Source of the DNA: CAVTWH01 sp963850915
GTDB taxonomy: Bacteria; Actinomycetota; Actinomycetes; Mycobacteriales; Micromonosporaceae
Length of the DNA: 64,000 nt
NCBI GenBank assembly: GCA_963850915.1
Contig: CAWKND010000012.1
Coordinates: 62,001-126,000, forward strand
Direction of reading: 5' to 3'
Positions within the stretch are counted from its first letter, which is position 1; every line of letters starts with the position of its first letter. The position numbers were made by a program, and so were the translations under genes. Below, in pieces: positions 8,128-16,905 of the stretch. The notes under the pieces were generated by a model that saw only the letters and a program-made list of their open reading frames with translations, was not told the DNA's origin and made no database searches.

Positions 8128-9109
8128 CTAACGCGCGGCAGAGGCGGTGGGCGGCTTCGACGGCCCAGTAGGTGAGGATGGCCTGCGCGCCGGCCCGGCG
8201 GATCGAGGTGAGCGTCTCCAGGATTGCCCGGTCCCGGTCCAGCCAACCGTTCGCGGCGGCCGCCTCGACCATCGCGTACTCGCCGGAGATCTGGTACGCG
8301 GCAACGGGAATGTCCACGCTGGACGCCACCGCCGCGAGTACGTCCAGGTAGGGCAGGGCCGGCTTGACCATCACCAGGTCGGCGCCCTCGGCCACGTCCA
8401 GCGCCACTTCGCGCAGCGCCTCCCGGATGTTGCCCGGGTCCTGCTGGTACGTGCGCCGGTCGCCCTGCAGCTGTGACTCCACGGCCTCGCGGAACGGGCC
8501 GTAGAAGGCGGAGGCGTACTTCACCGCGTAGGCGAGGATCGTGACGTCCTGGTACCCGGCCGAGTCCAGTGCCTTGCGGACCACGCCGACCTGGCCGTCC
8601 ATCATCCCCGACGGCCCCACCATGTGTACCCCGGCCGCCGCCTGGGCCACCGCCATCTCGGCGTACACGGCGAGCGTCGCGTCGTTGTCCACCGATCCGT
8701 CCGGCGCGAGGACGCCGCAGTGCCCGTGCGAGGTGAACTCGTCCAGGCACAGGTCGCTCATCACCACGGTGGCGTCGCCGACCTCGCTGACCACGTCACG
8801 GATGGCCACGTTGAGGATGCCGTCCGGGTCGACGCCGGCGGAGCCCTGCGGATCGTGCGCCGCGGGTACCCCGAAAAGCATCAGGCCGCCGACGCCCGCC
8901 TCGACCGCCTCGACCGCCGCCTTGCGCAGCGACTCGCGGGAGTGCTGCATGACGCCCGGCATCGACTTGATCGGGCGCGGGTCGGTGAGCCCCTCGCGGA
9001 CGAACATCGGCAGGATGAGCTGGCGTGGCTCGAGCGTCGTCTCGCTGACCAGCCGGCGCAGGGCCGGTGTGCTGCGCAACCGCCGTGGCCGTACCAGTGG
9101 ATAGCTCAT
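8128..9109 (-). CDS. hemB: porphobilinogen synthase (delta-aminolevulinate dehydratase), frame-disturbed 3' end
   Basis: It condenses two 5-aminolevulinates to porphobilinogen in tetrapyrrole synthesis. The two active-site lysines are visible in AYAVKYASAF and MVKPALPYLD. The metal loop reads CLDEFTSHGHCG, lacking the middle cysteine of the zinc type, as is usual in actinobacteria. The frame from ATG 9109 (GGGAGGAAG upstream) does not stop after the family's last helix (ILTYWAVEAAHRL) but runs on, antisense to the GNAT gene, to 7052. One extra base near 8139-8142 explains this: removing it gives the ending HRLAAR and a TAG at 8128-8130. The span is then 982 nt, or 327 codons plus one base. 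The longer reading is probably artefactual. Confidence 0.85.
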
Positions 9110-9128
9110 GACTTCCTCCCCGAACCGG

Positions 9129-9161
9129 ACCCGGGGTCGCGCGCGAAGCGCAACCCCGGTG
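9129..9161 (-). terminator. hairpin between hemD and hemB
   Basis: CCGGGGT (9131-9137) pairs with ACCCCGG (9153-9159), extended by GCGC pairing around an AAG-type loop. It lies in the 57-bp gap between the hemD stop and the hemB start, so it could end or attenuate the rex-hemACD transcript before hemB. Confidence 0.5.
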
Positions 9162-9166
9162 CGGCC

Positions 9167-10774
9167 TCAGCGGTAACGCAGCGCCGTCGGGCCTTGGATC
9201 TTGGAGCCGCGACGCTGCTTGGCCGGCATCGCGGCGAGCTTCTCGCGCAGCTCGACGGCGTACGCGGCGAGCGCCTCCACCAGATCGGCGACCGACGCGT
9301 GCTGCGGCTGTACGTCCACCCGCAGCCCGAACTCGGCGGCCGTCTCGGCGGACTTCGGGCCGATCACCGCGACCACCGTGCGGGTGTGCGGCTTGCCGGC
9401 GATGCCGACCAGGTTGCGCACCGTGGAGGAGGAGGTGAACAGCACGGCGTCGAAGCCGCCCTGCTTGATCGAGTTGCGGATGTCCTCGGGCGGCGGGGCG
9501 GCCCGGACGGTCCGGTAGGCGGTCACGTCGTCCACCTCCCAGCCCAGCTCGGTGAGGCCGGCGGCGAGCGTCTCGGTGGCGATGTCGGCGCGCGGCAGGA
9601 GTACCCGGCCGACCGGGTCGAGTACCTCGTCGTGCGGCGAGAACTCGGAGATCAGCCCCTCGGACGACTGCTCGCCCAGCGGAATCAGCTCCGGGTTGAT
9701 GCCGAACGAGCGCACCGCCTCAGCGGTCGCCTCACCGATACACGCGATCTTGACGCCACCGAAGTGCCGGGCGTCCAGGCCGTGCTCGCCGAACTTCTCC
9801 CACACCGCGCGTACCGCGTTGACCGAGGTGAAGACCACCCAGGCGTACCGGCCGTCGACCAGACCCTTGATCGCCCGCTCCATCTGGGCCGGCGTACGGG
9901 GCGGCTCGACCGCGATCGTCGGTACCTCGCACGGAATCGCCCCGTACGCGCGCAGCCGCTCGCTCATCGCGCCGGCCTGCTCCTTGGTACGCGGCACCAG
10001 TACCCGCCAGCCGTACAGCGGCCGGTTCTCCCACCAGGAGAGCTTGTCCCGGTGCGGTACCCCGGTGCCGAGCGTGACGACCACCCGACCGGAGAAGCCC
10101 AGCGACGCGGCGACCACGCTGTCCACAGTGGTGGACGAGGTGTACTGCGTCTCGCCGGTCCCGTCGCCGGTCACCGCGACCGCCGTACCCGGCTCGACAC
10201 CGGCCGCCAGCAGCCCGTCCCGGACAGCGCCGAGGTCACCGGCGTCCACCGCGACCGCCACCGAACCCCGGTGCAGCGCGGAGGCGAGCGCCTCGAAGTC
10301 GACCGCGGTCACGTCGTCGACGTCGACCGCGGAGCGCACGCCGGTCAGCGGTACGCCCGCGTAGGTGGCCACCCCGGCGGCCTGCCCGATGCCGGGTACC
10401 ACCTCGAACGGCACCGCTGTCCGCGCGACCGACTGCACCTCCTTGACGACCGACTCGTGCCCGAACGGGTCGCCGGCCACCAGGTGCAGCGCGTGCAGCC
10501 CGGAGCGGGCCGCCGAGAGCAGTACCTTCGCCACGTCACCGGGGGCGCCTTCGGCCGGCGAGAACTGTGCCTCCTCCGGCCGCTCACCCCCCTCGACTGC
10601 GGCGGCGGAGAGCTCGCGAACGGTCGTCAGCAGCGACTCGGGCACGCTGCGGTCGTAGACGATGTGGTCGGCCGTGGTCAGCGCGTCGTACGCGCGCCGG
10701 GTCAGCAGACCCGGGTCGCCGGGGCCCGCCCCGACGAAGCTGATGTGGCCGGTGGACTTACGGGCGCGGGTCAT
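9167..10774 (-). CDS. hemD: uroporphyrinogen-III C-methyltransferase/uroporphyrinogen-III synthase fusion
   Basis: The 535-residue protein joins a SAM-dependent tetrapyrrole methyltransferase-type domain (1-245; GAGPGDPGLLT near the N-terminus and HLVAGDPFGHE) to a uroporphyrinogen-III synthase domain (about 255-500; VLVPRTKEQAG, VVFTSVNAVRA, VLFTSSSTVRN). The second half closes the linear tetrapyrrole made by HemC; the first resembles the enzyme that starts sirohaem and cobalamin synthesis. This fusion is the usual actinobacterial form. ATG 10774 overlaps the hemC TGA by 4 bp (ATGA), so translation is coupled. Whether the methyltransferase half is fully active cannot be judged here. Confidence 0.92.
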   Translation of the reverse strand: MTRARKSTGHISFVGAGPGDPGLLTRRAYDALTTADHIVYDRSVPESLLTTVRELSAAAVEGGERPEEAQFSPAEGAPGDVAKVLLSAARSGLHALHLVAGDPFGHESVVKEVQSVARTAVPFEVVPGIGQAAGVATYAGVPLTGVRSAVDVDDVTAVDFEALASALHRGSVAVAVDAGDLGAVRDGLLAAGVEPGTAVAVTGDGTGETQYTSSTTVDSVVAASLGFSGRVVVTLGTGVPHRDKLSWWENRPLYGWRVLVPRTKEQAGAMSERLRAYGAIPCEVPTIAVEPPRTPAQMERAIKGLVDGRYAWVVFTSVNAVRAVWEKFGEHGLDARHFGGVKIACIGEATAEAVRSFGINPELIPLGEQSSEGLISEFSPHDEVLDPVGRVLLPRADIATETLAAGLTELGWEVDDVTAYRTVRAAPPPEDIRNSIKQGGFDAVLFTSSSTVRNLVGIAGKPHTRTVVAVIGPKSAETAAEFGLRVDVQPQHASVADLVEALAAYAVELREKLAAMPAKQRRGSKIQGPTALRYR

Positions 10775-11727
10775 GCTTGCACTCCCAGTTGCACTGCGCC
10801 TTCGCCATCGGGGCTCGGCGCGATCAGATCAGCGGCACCTTCGTCGAGCAGGTCGGCAGCCAGCAGGCGGCCGATCTGCGCGGCGTCGGCGAGCGTTCCG
10901 GTGCGGCTCAACCGGATGGACCGCGATCCATCCGGACTGTAAACCGCACCGCGCAGGTAGATCTCCAGATCTCCGTCTTCGTCCTCAGCCTCGATCGCAT
11001 ACCCGGCGACGGGGGCTGAGCAGCCCGCCTCCAGGGTGGCCAGCAGTGCCCGCTCGGCCGCGACCGCGGCCCGCGAGCCGGCGTGGTCGAGCGTGCCGAG
11101 CAGCTTGGCCAGCCGGGCATCCGCGACGCGGCACTCGACGGCCAGCGCGCCCTGGGCGGGCGCGGGCAGCATCAGCAGCGGGTCGAGGATCTCGGTGATC
11201 GCGTCGGCCCGGCCGAGCCGGACCAGACCGGCCCGCGCCAGGATGACCGCGTCGAGTTCACCGTCGGCGACCCGGCGCAGTCGGGTGTCGACGTTCCCCC
11301 GGATGGGTACCGGCACCAGCGGCAGCCCGAGCGCGTGCAGTTGGGCGATGCGGCGCACCGAGCCGGTACCGACGCGGGAACCGTCGGGCAGCTCGGAGAG
11401 GGTCAGCCCGTCCCGGGCCACGAGCGCGTCCCGCGGGTCCTCCCGCTCCGGGATGGCCGCGATCACCAGCTGCTCCGGCTGCGCCGTCGGCAGGTCCTTG
11501 TACGAGTGAACGGCAACGTCGATGCGCCCGTCGTCCAGCGCGTCGCGCAGTGCGGAGACGAAGACGCCCACGCCCAGCTGCGGGATCGGCGCGCTGCTCC
11601 GGTCGCCCGACGTGACGATCTCCACCAGCTCGACGGCTTCGCCGCTGACCCTGGTGATCGCGTCGGCCACCAGGCCGGACTGGGCGCGGGCGAGCGCGCT
11701 GCCCCGGGTGCCGAGTCGGATGCTCAT
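10771..11727 (-). CDS. hemC: hydroxymethylbilane synthase (porphobilinogen deaminase)
   Basis: It polymerises four porphobilinogens into hydroxymethylbilane in the cytosol. The 318-residue protein begins SIRLGTRGSALA and shows the substrate-binding HSYKDLPT and RRIAQL segments. C236 in LEAGCSAP is the attachment cysteine for the dipyrromethane cofactor. ATG 11727 overlaps the hemA stop by 4 bp, and the hemC stop overlaps the hemD start in the same way, making hemA-hemC-hemD a tightly coupled set. Confidence 0.95.
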   Translation of the reverse strand: MSIRLGTRGSALARAQSGLVADAITRVSGEAVELVEIVTSGDRSSAPIPQLGVGVFVSALRDALDDGRIDVAVHSYKDLPTAQPEQLVIAAIPEREDPRDALVARDGLTLSELPDGSRVGTGSVRRIAQLHALGLPLVPVPIRGNVDTRLRRVADGELDAVILARAGLVRLGRADAITEILDPLLMLPAPAQGALAVECRVADARLAKLLGTLDHAGSRAAVAAERALLATLEAGCSAPVAGYAIEAEDEDGDLEIYLRGAVYSPDGSRSIRLSRTGTLADAAQIGRLLAADLLDEGAADLIAPSPDGEGAVQLGVQA

Positions 11728-13037
11728 CCGTCCACCTCCGGTACGTCGCCGGCTCGCTGCGCGGTCGGGATCTCCAGGTCGAACAGCTCGCGTACCAGCT
11801 CGGCGTACCGGTCCCCACCAGGACCGGCGGCCAGCTCGCGGGCGCGTACGGTCGGCGCGTGCAGCAGCCGCTGGACGATCCGGTGCACCGCGTACGCCAC
11901 CTCGGCGCGCTGCTCGTCGGTCAGCTCGGGCCGGCGCTGTACCAGCCGCCCCAACTCCCCCGCCACCAGCTCGTCGGCGCGGGCGCGCAGCGCGGCAACC
12001 GTGGGTGCCACATCGCCGCCGCGCAGCCAGGTGAGGAAGCTCTCCACCTCGGCGGCGACGATCTCCTCAACGGCCAGCCGGTCGGCGAGCAGCCCGGTCG
12101 GGTCGGTCAGCTCGTGGCCGAGCCGCTCCAGGTCGATCAGGTCCACCCCGGGCAGCGCACCGACCTCAGGCGCCACGTCACGGGGTACGGCCAGGTCGAC
12201 CACGTGCAGCGGACGGGTACTCCGGTCGCCCACCAGCTCGGTGCCGAGTACCTGTCCGGTCGAGGCGGTGGCACAGACCACCAGGTCCACGCCCGCCACC
12301 GCGGCAGCCAGCTTGCCGATCGGTACGGCCTGCGCGTCGTACAGCTCGGCGAGGCGCTGTGCCCGGCCGGCGGTGCGGTTGGTCACGAAGAGTTCGGTGA
12401 TCCCGGCGCGGCGCAGCGTGGCCAGGGCCAGCGCGCCCATCGAGCCGGCGCCCACCACCAGCGCCCGCAGGCTGGTGTTGTCCTCCGCGAGCGCGGCGGG
12501 ACTGGCGGGCAGCAGGCCGGTGAGGCCGAGGGCGGCGGAGACGACGCTCTGCCCGGCCCGGTCGATGCCGGTCTCGGTGTGCGCCCGCTTGCCGACCCGC
12601 AGCGCCTGCTGCATCAGCTCGTGCAGCTGCCGGCCGGCCGCGTCTGCCTCGCTGGCCAGGGCGTACGCCTCGCGCAGCTGGCCGAGGATCTGTGCCTCGC
12701 CGATCACCATCGAGTCCAGGCCACAGGCCACCTCGAAGGCGTGCCGGACAGCATCCGCCTCGTAGTGCACGGTCAGGTGGCTGGCCAGCGCGGGTGGCGG
12801 TAGGCCGGCCCGGCGGGCGAGTACCGCCCCGACGTCGGTGAGGCCGCCGTGGAAGGCGCTCACCTCGGCGTAGACCTCCACCCGGTTGCAGGTGGAGAGG
12901 ACCAGCGCCTCCCGGACGTACGCCTGGCGGAGCAGTTCGCCGAGAAGGTCTGGTACCTGCTCGGCCGGTACGGCCAGCGACTCCAGTACCGCGACCGGCG
13001 CGCTGCGGTGGGTGACCCCGATGACGAGCAGGCTCAC
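11724..13037 (-). CDS. hemA: glutamyl-tRNA reductase
   Basis: It reduces Glu-tRNA to glutamate-1-semialdehyde, the committed step of C5 haem synthesis. I chose GTG 13037, which yields the conserved N-terminus SLLVIGVTHRSAP and places the catalytic cysteine at C50 in LSTCNRVEVY. The NADPH fold (VVGAGSMGALA) lies mid-protein and a helical dimerisation domain closes the 437 residues. The longer frame upstream is antisense-type sequence inside rex. GTG 13037 overlaps the rex stop by 4 bp (GTGA), so hemA expression depends on rex translation and presumably on Rex repression. Confidence 0.94.
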   Translation of the reverse strand: MSLLVIGVTHRSAPVAVLESLAVPAEQVPDLLGELLRQAYVREALVLSTCNRVEVYAEVSAFHGGLTDVGAVLARRAGLPPPALASHLTVHYEADAVRHAFEVACGLDSMVIGEAQILGQLREAYALASEADAAGRQLHELMQQALRVGKRAHTETGIDRAGQSVVSAALGLTGLLPASPAALAEDNTSLRALVVGAGSMGALALATLRRAGITELFVTNRTAGRAQRLAELYDAQAVPIGKLAAAVAGVDLVVCATASTGQVLGTELVGDRSTRPLHVVDLAVPRDVAPEVGALPGVDLIDLERLGHELTDPTGLLADRLAVEEIVAAEVESFLTWLRGGDVAPTVAALRARADELVAGELGRLVQRRPELTDEQRAEVAYAVHRIVQRLLHAPTVRARELAAGPGGDRYAELVRELFDLEIPTAQRAGDVPEVDG

Positions 13038-13750
13038 TGGTTCACCGCCCCCGGGCTGATATTGCGGGGCAGGGCGGTGAGGCTGGCCTTGCGGTGCTCG
13101 TGGAAGGAGAGGATCTGCAGCTCGATGGCGAGGTCCACCTTGCGTACGTCGACGTTCTCCGGGACGGACAGCACACACGGGGCGAAGTTCAGGATGCTGG
13201 TGACGCCGCAGGTGACCAGCGCCTCGGCGACCCGCTGCGCGGCGTGTGCCGGGGTGGCGATCACCGCGATGGCGATCTGCTCCTTGGCGACGACGGCGGC
13301 CAGGTGGTCGACGTGGTGGACGACCATGCCGTTGATCCGTTCGCCGACCCGGCGTGGATCGGCGTCGAAGAGCGCGGCGATGTGGAAGCCACGGGAGCCG
13401 AAGCCGCCGTACCCGGCCAGCGCGTGACCGAGATTACCCACGCCGACCAGGGCTACCGCCCGGTGCGTGTGCAGCCCGAGTACGTGCTCGATCTTGACGG
13501 TGAGCTGCCCGATGTCGTACCCGACGCCACGGGTGCCGTTGGAGCGCAGGTAGGACAGGTCCTTGCGGAGCTTTGCCGAGTTGACGCCGGCCTGTGCGGC
13601 CAGGTCCTCACTGGATACCACGTCGACGCCGGTATCGGCGATGGCGTGCAGCGCCCGGAGGTACTCCGGCAGTCGAGCGACGGTCGCTTCCGGAAGATCC
13701 GGAAAGTCCGGAACACCGGCTGGACCGTGCTCACTGGGCTGCTGACTCAT
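13034..13750 (-). CDS. rex: redox-sensing transcriptional repressor Rex
   Basis: Rex binds DNA when NADH/NAD+ is low and releases it when NADH rises. The 238-residue protein has an N-terminal winged helix (about 25-95, including SEDLAAQAGVNSAKLRKDLSY), a Rossmann core with GVGNLGHALAGYGGF, and the C-terminal swap helix SFHEHRKASLTAL. Start ATG 13750 has GGAG upstream; the longer frame to 13915 lacks family similarity. It leads a rex-hemA-hemC-hemD operon, as known in Streptomyces coelicolor. A Rex-type operator lies at 14051-14068, so autoregulation is likely. Confidence 0.95.
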   Translation of the reverse strand: MSQQPSEHGPAGVPDFPDLPEATVARLPEYLRALHAIADTGVDVVSSEDLAAQAGVNSAKLRKDLSYLRSNGTRGVGYDIGQLTVKIEHVLGLHTHRAVALVGVGNLGHALAGYGGFGSRGFHIAALFDADPRRVGERINGMVVHHVDHLAAVVAKEQIAIAVIATPAHAAQRVAEALVTCGVTSILNFAPCVLSVPENVDVRKVDLAIELQILSFHEHRKASLTALPRNISPGAVNQ

Positions 13751-13825
13751 GTGACTCCGTGATACGACGCCTGGTTGGCCTACCCGGAGTCGGCGACCCC
13801 GAGGGTGGCGGCTGCTACCGCACGT

Positions 13826-13951
13826 TTCCGATATCCGCACATCCGGCCGGATATCCGTAGTTCCGGCTGGCCACCCCTGGATCCGGCTGACCCTCCATGG
13901 ATCTGGGGTGGCCATCCAGAACCTGGGTGGTTAGCCGTGAATCCGGCTGGC
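13826..13951. repeat. imperfect interspersed repeats in the rex leader
   Basis: Several related blocks containing ATCCGG and TCCGGCTG recur here (GGATATCCG twice, TTCCGGCTGGCC, GATCCGGCTGACC, AATCCGGCTGGCC, plus GGTGGCCATCC-type segments). Spacing is irregular. They lie in the long untranslated region before rex. Function unknown; possibly remnants of small palindromic elements. Confidence 0.4.
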
Positions 13952-14050
13952 CGGGCCCACGGCGGCTGTCCTCCAAGATTGGCACTGGCCTGGACCAGCG
14001 CACACCGGCGTGGTGTGCTAAAAGGGCTGCCGCCAGGACAGCGTATGCGC

Positions 14051-14068
14051 TTGTGAAGCCGTGCACAA
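14051..14068. promoter_or_regulatory. Rex operator (ROP)
   Basis: TTGTGAAGCCGTGCACAA matches the Rex consensus TTGTGAA-N4-TTCACAA with one mismatch in the right half. It lies 301 bp upstream of the rex start and 227 bp upstream of the divergent histidine-kinase gene. Autoregulation of rex-hemACD through such a site is established in S. coelicolor. If the rex promoter overlaps this site, the transcript has a leader of about 300 nt. The rest of 13751-14294 holds the imperfect repeats and no credible gene. Confidence 0.75.
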
Positions 14069-14294
14069 ATCGTGATCTTGGACGTCCGGCGTCCGCCGGC
14101 CGCTCCGCGATTATTCCTCAATTCCGACTTGTCGGACCACCGAGCCGAGATGACGCGCCGCCGCCCGCTGCCCGAATGATCCGACTCCAGAGGCGACCGC
14201 CCCGCGGGCAACGGCCGGAGTAGTGCTGGCCCTACCCTGAAGAGACCGGCGCGCGGGATGGGCCGGCCCGGTCCCGCTTCGTACGGTCGAGGAC

Positions 14295-15584
14295 ATGACG
14301 ACAACGATCAGCACGCCCCTGCCTGGCAACGCAGCCTCCAGACTGCTGCGTCAGCTCGGCGCGGACAGTATGTACCTGATCGTCGGGTTTCCGATCAGCC
14401 TGGTCGCCTTCAGCCTCTCCTTCGCGGTCTTCTGGCTCGGCGTGGGTACCGCCATCATCGTGATCGGCATCCCGATCATGGTCGGCTCGCTCTACCTGGC
14501 CCGCGGCTTCGCCGACCTCGAGCGGGTACGCCTCCCGGTCGTACTGCGCCGGCCGGCGCCCCGCCCCAAGTACCGCCGCCCCGACCCCACGGCCGGCTTC
14601 TGGAACCGGGTCTCCACACCGGTACGCGACGGCCAGCCCTGGCTTGACCTGATGCACGCCTGCCTCGGCTGGATCTTCGCCACCATCGGCTTCGTCTTCG
14701 TGGTGGCCTGGTGGGCGGTGGCTGTGGGCGGAGTCACCTACGCGGCCTGGGACTGGGCGATCCCGCGCCGCCCCGACAACAAGGACCTCAACCAGCTGCT
14801 CGGCCTCTCCGACACGCAGGCCGCCCGGATCACGCTGTACACCCTCGTCGGCGCGGCCTTCCTGATCACCCTGCCGCTGATCGCCCGGATCTTCGCCTCG
14901 GTCTCGGCGAACATCGGCCGGGCGCTGCTCTGCGGGGTGGCCGAGGTACAGGAGCGGATCACCGACCTGGACGAGCAGCGCACCGCCGCCGTCGCCGCCG
15001 AGGCCACCGCGCTGCGCCGGCTGGAGCGGGACATCCACGACGGACCACAACAGCGACTGGTACGCCTCGCGATGGATCTCGGCCGGGCCCGCCAGCAACT
15101 GGACTCCGACCCGGCCGCCGCCCGGATCACCATCGACGAGGCGCTCGCCCAGACCCGCGAGACGCTGGACGAGCTGCGGGCGCTGTCCCGGGGCATCGCA
15201 CCGCCGGTACTCGCCGACCGGGGACTGCCCAGTGCGCTCGCCGCGCTGGCCGGACGCTGTACCGTGCCGGTGAACCTGCGGGTCGACCCGGACGTCGGGC
15301 GGCTCGCCCCGATCGTGGAGAACACCGCGTACTTCGTCGTCGCCGAGGCGCTGACCAACGTCGCCAAGCACAGCCACGCCCGATCCAGCGCGGTGACGCT
15401 GGTACTGACCGGGAAGCGGCTCGCGGTGAGCATCGAGGACAACGGGCTCGGCGGAGCCAGCGTCGCCAAGGGGCACGGCCTGGCCGGGCTCGCCGACCGG
15501 GTACGCGCCTCCGGCGGGCAACTGCAGATCACCAGCCCGACCGGCGGGCCAACCCTGATCCGAGCGGAGCTGCCATGCGGATAG
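14295..15584 (+). CDS. membrane sensor histidine kinase (NarL-partner class)
   Basis: The 429-residue protein has an N-terminal membrane domain with about four hydrophobic segments (26-48, 48-70, 123-150, 182-203). A HisKA_3 region follows, with phospho-acceptor H248 in ERDIHDGPQQR, and then an HATPase domain with EALTNVAKHSHA (N box) and ENAT-type glycine loops (DNGLGG, GHGLAGLADR). This is the class that phosphorylates LuxR-type response regulators. ATG 14295 follows GAGG; a TACGGT hexamer (14282-14287) may be a -10. Its stop overlaps the response-regulator start by 10 bp. The small sensing domain gives no clue to the signal. Confidence 0.92.
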   Translation: MTTTISTPLPGNAASRLLRQLGADSMYLIVGFPISLVAFSLSFAVFWLGVGTAIIVIGIPIMVGSLYLARGFADLERVRLPVVLRRPAPRPKYRRPDPTAGFWNRVSTPVRDGQPWLDLMHACLGWIFATIGFVFVVAWWAVAVGGVTYAAWDWAIPRRPDNKDLNQLLGLSDTQAARITLYTLVGAAFLITLPLIARIFASVSANIGRALLCGVAEVQERITDLDEQRTAAVAAEATALRRLERDIHDGPQQRLVRLAMDLGRARQQLDSDPAAARITIDEALAQTRETLDELRALSRGIAPPVLADRGLPSALAALAGRCTVPVNLRVDPDVGRLAPIVENTAYFVVAEALTNVAKHSHARSSAVTLVLTGKRLAVSIEDNGLGGASVAKGHGLAGLADRVRASGGQLQITSPTGGPTLIRAELPCG

Positions 15585-16216
15585 TCATCGCCGACGACGC
15601 TGTACTACTACGCGAGGGCCTCGTCCGGCTGCTGGCCGAGAGCGGGCACGACGTGGTGGCCGCGGTCGGCGACGGGCCGACCCTGGTGGAGGCGATCGTC
15701 GAGCACCGCCCCGACGTGTCCATCGTGGACGTCCGGATGCCGCCGTCGCACACCGACGAGGGGCTACGGGCGGCTGTCCAGGCCCGCAAGCTGGTACCCC
15801 GCACCCCGATCCTGGTGCTCTCCCAGTACGTGGAGGTCTCGTACGCCGACGACCTGCTGGCCGACCGGCGCGGTGGCATCGGATACCTGCTCAAGGACCG
15901 GGTGGCCGACATCACCGACTTTCTCGACGCGCTCTGCCGGGTGGCCGGCGGCGGTACGGTGCTCGACCCTGAGGTGGTGGCCCAGTTGGTGGTACGGCGC
16001 GGTCCCGACCCGATCCACGGCCTCACCGCGCGCGAGCGGGAGGTACTCGGCCTGATGGCGGAGGGGCGCTCGAACACCTCCATCGCCCGTTCGCTCGTGG
16101 TCAGCGAAGGTGCCGTGGAGAAGCACGTGCGCAGCATCTTCACCAAGCTCGACCTGCCGCCCGACGAGGAGCAGCACCGGCGCGTCCTGGCTGTGCTGGC
16201 CTACCTCCGGGGATAG
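15575..16216 (+). CDS. NarL/FixJ-type response regulator
   Basis: The 213-residue partner of the preceding kinase has a receiver domain (1-120) with phospho-acceptor D52 in SIVDVRMPP, acidic D7/D8 and a lysine in YLLKD. A LuxR-type helix-turn-helix follows (about 148-205; LTAREREVLGLMAEGRSNTSIA). ATG 15575 is fixed by the conserved MRIVIADD opening; longer upstream readings are shadows of the kinase gene. Translation is coupled to the kinase by overlap. Targets are unknown. Confidence 0.93.
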   Translation: MRIVIADDAVLLREGLVRLLAESGHDVVAAVGDGPTLVEAIVEHRPDVSIVDVRMPPSHTDEGLRAAVQARKLVPRTPILVLSQYVEVSYADDLLADRRGGIGYLLKDRVADITDFLDALCRVAGGGTVLDPEVVAQLVVRRGPDPIHGLTAREREVLGLMAEGRSNTSIARSLVVSEGAVEKHVRSIFTKLDLPPDEEQHRRVLAVLAYLRG

Positions 16217-16222
16217 CCAGTT

Positions 16223-16864
16223 TCAGAGGCGGGCGGCCAGGGCCACTGCGTCGGCCAGGCTGGTGGTCACCGGGTACCCGGTGGCGGCCAGGCGTGGGTG
16301 GTCGGTGAAGCCGCCGGAGTAGAGCACCACCCGGGCGCCCACGCTGGCAGCCGCTTCGGCATCGTCCACCGAGTCGCCGACCAGTACGCAGTCGGGGCCG
16401 GTGAGTCCCTGCGCGGCCAGGTGCCGGACCAGGTGCGGTGCCTTGGCGCCACCACCGATGCCGGCGGGCGCCAGGACCTGCCCGTCGATGCGCTTGAAGT
16501 ACCCGGTCAGCCCGTACCCCTCGACGCACGGGACCAGTTCGTCGTGGAACCACATGGACAGCAGCGACTGGGTACCCGCCCAGCCGCGCAGCGCGTCCAG
16601 CGCCCCCGGGGACAGCGGGCAGGCCGGTACCAGCTCGGCGTAGGCCACGTGGAAAGCCGCGTCGAGCTTGCGGAACTCCTCGTCGTCGAGCGCGCGCCCG
16701 AGTACCTGCGCGTAGTAGCTGGCGACCGGCCGGTGGAAGTCACGGCGGTGCTCCTCGGCGGTGACACTCGGGCCGCCGATGCTCGCCAGTGACGCGTTGG
16801 TCGCCGCCACCACGAGCGACAGGTCGTCGATCAGGGTCCCGTTCCAGTCCCACACCAGATGCAC
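16223..16864 (-). CDS. HAD-superfamily phosphatase
   Basis: The 213-residue hydrolase begins WDWNGTLIDD, the HAD nucleophile motif with Asn in place of the second aspartate's usual neighbour. It ends the core with VLVGDSVDDAEAAASVGA, the acidic motif IV. A helical cap (about 15-90) suggests a small phosphorylated substrate, as in phosphoglycolate-type phosphatases. It lies last in a leftward group with the glutaredoxin-like and acyl-CoA ligase genes, 42 bp after the former. Its stop is only 6 bp from the response-regulator stop. Confidence 0.88.
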   Translation of the reverse strand: MHLVWDWNGTLIDDLSLVVAATNASLASIGGPSVTAEEHRRDFHRPVASYYAQVLGRALDDEEFRKLDAAFHVAYAELVPACPLSPGALDALRGWAGTQSLLSMWFHDELVPCVEGYGLTGYFKRIDGQVLAPAGIGGGAKAPHLVRHLAAQGLTGPDCVLVGDSVDDAEAAASVGARVVLYSGGFTDHPRLAATGYPVTTSLADAVALAARL

Positions 16865-16905
16865 GCGCCCACCCTAACCGGCGCTTCGGTCCACCCAGGA
16901 GTGGA

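Noticed and set aside
8624..10942. A 772-codon open frame on the plus strand over hemB/hemD
   Set aside because: It is antisense to two clear enzymes, has biased Arg/Gly/His composition and no domain; it is a GC-rich shadow frame.
13751..13915. N-terminal extension of Rex
   Set aside because: No family similarity before MSQQPSEHG and a good GGAG precedes ATG 13750.
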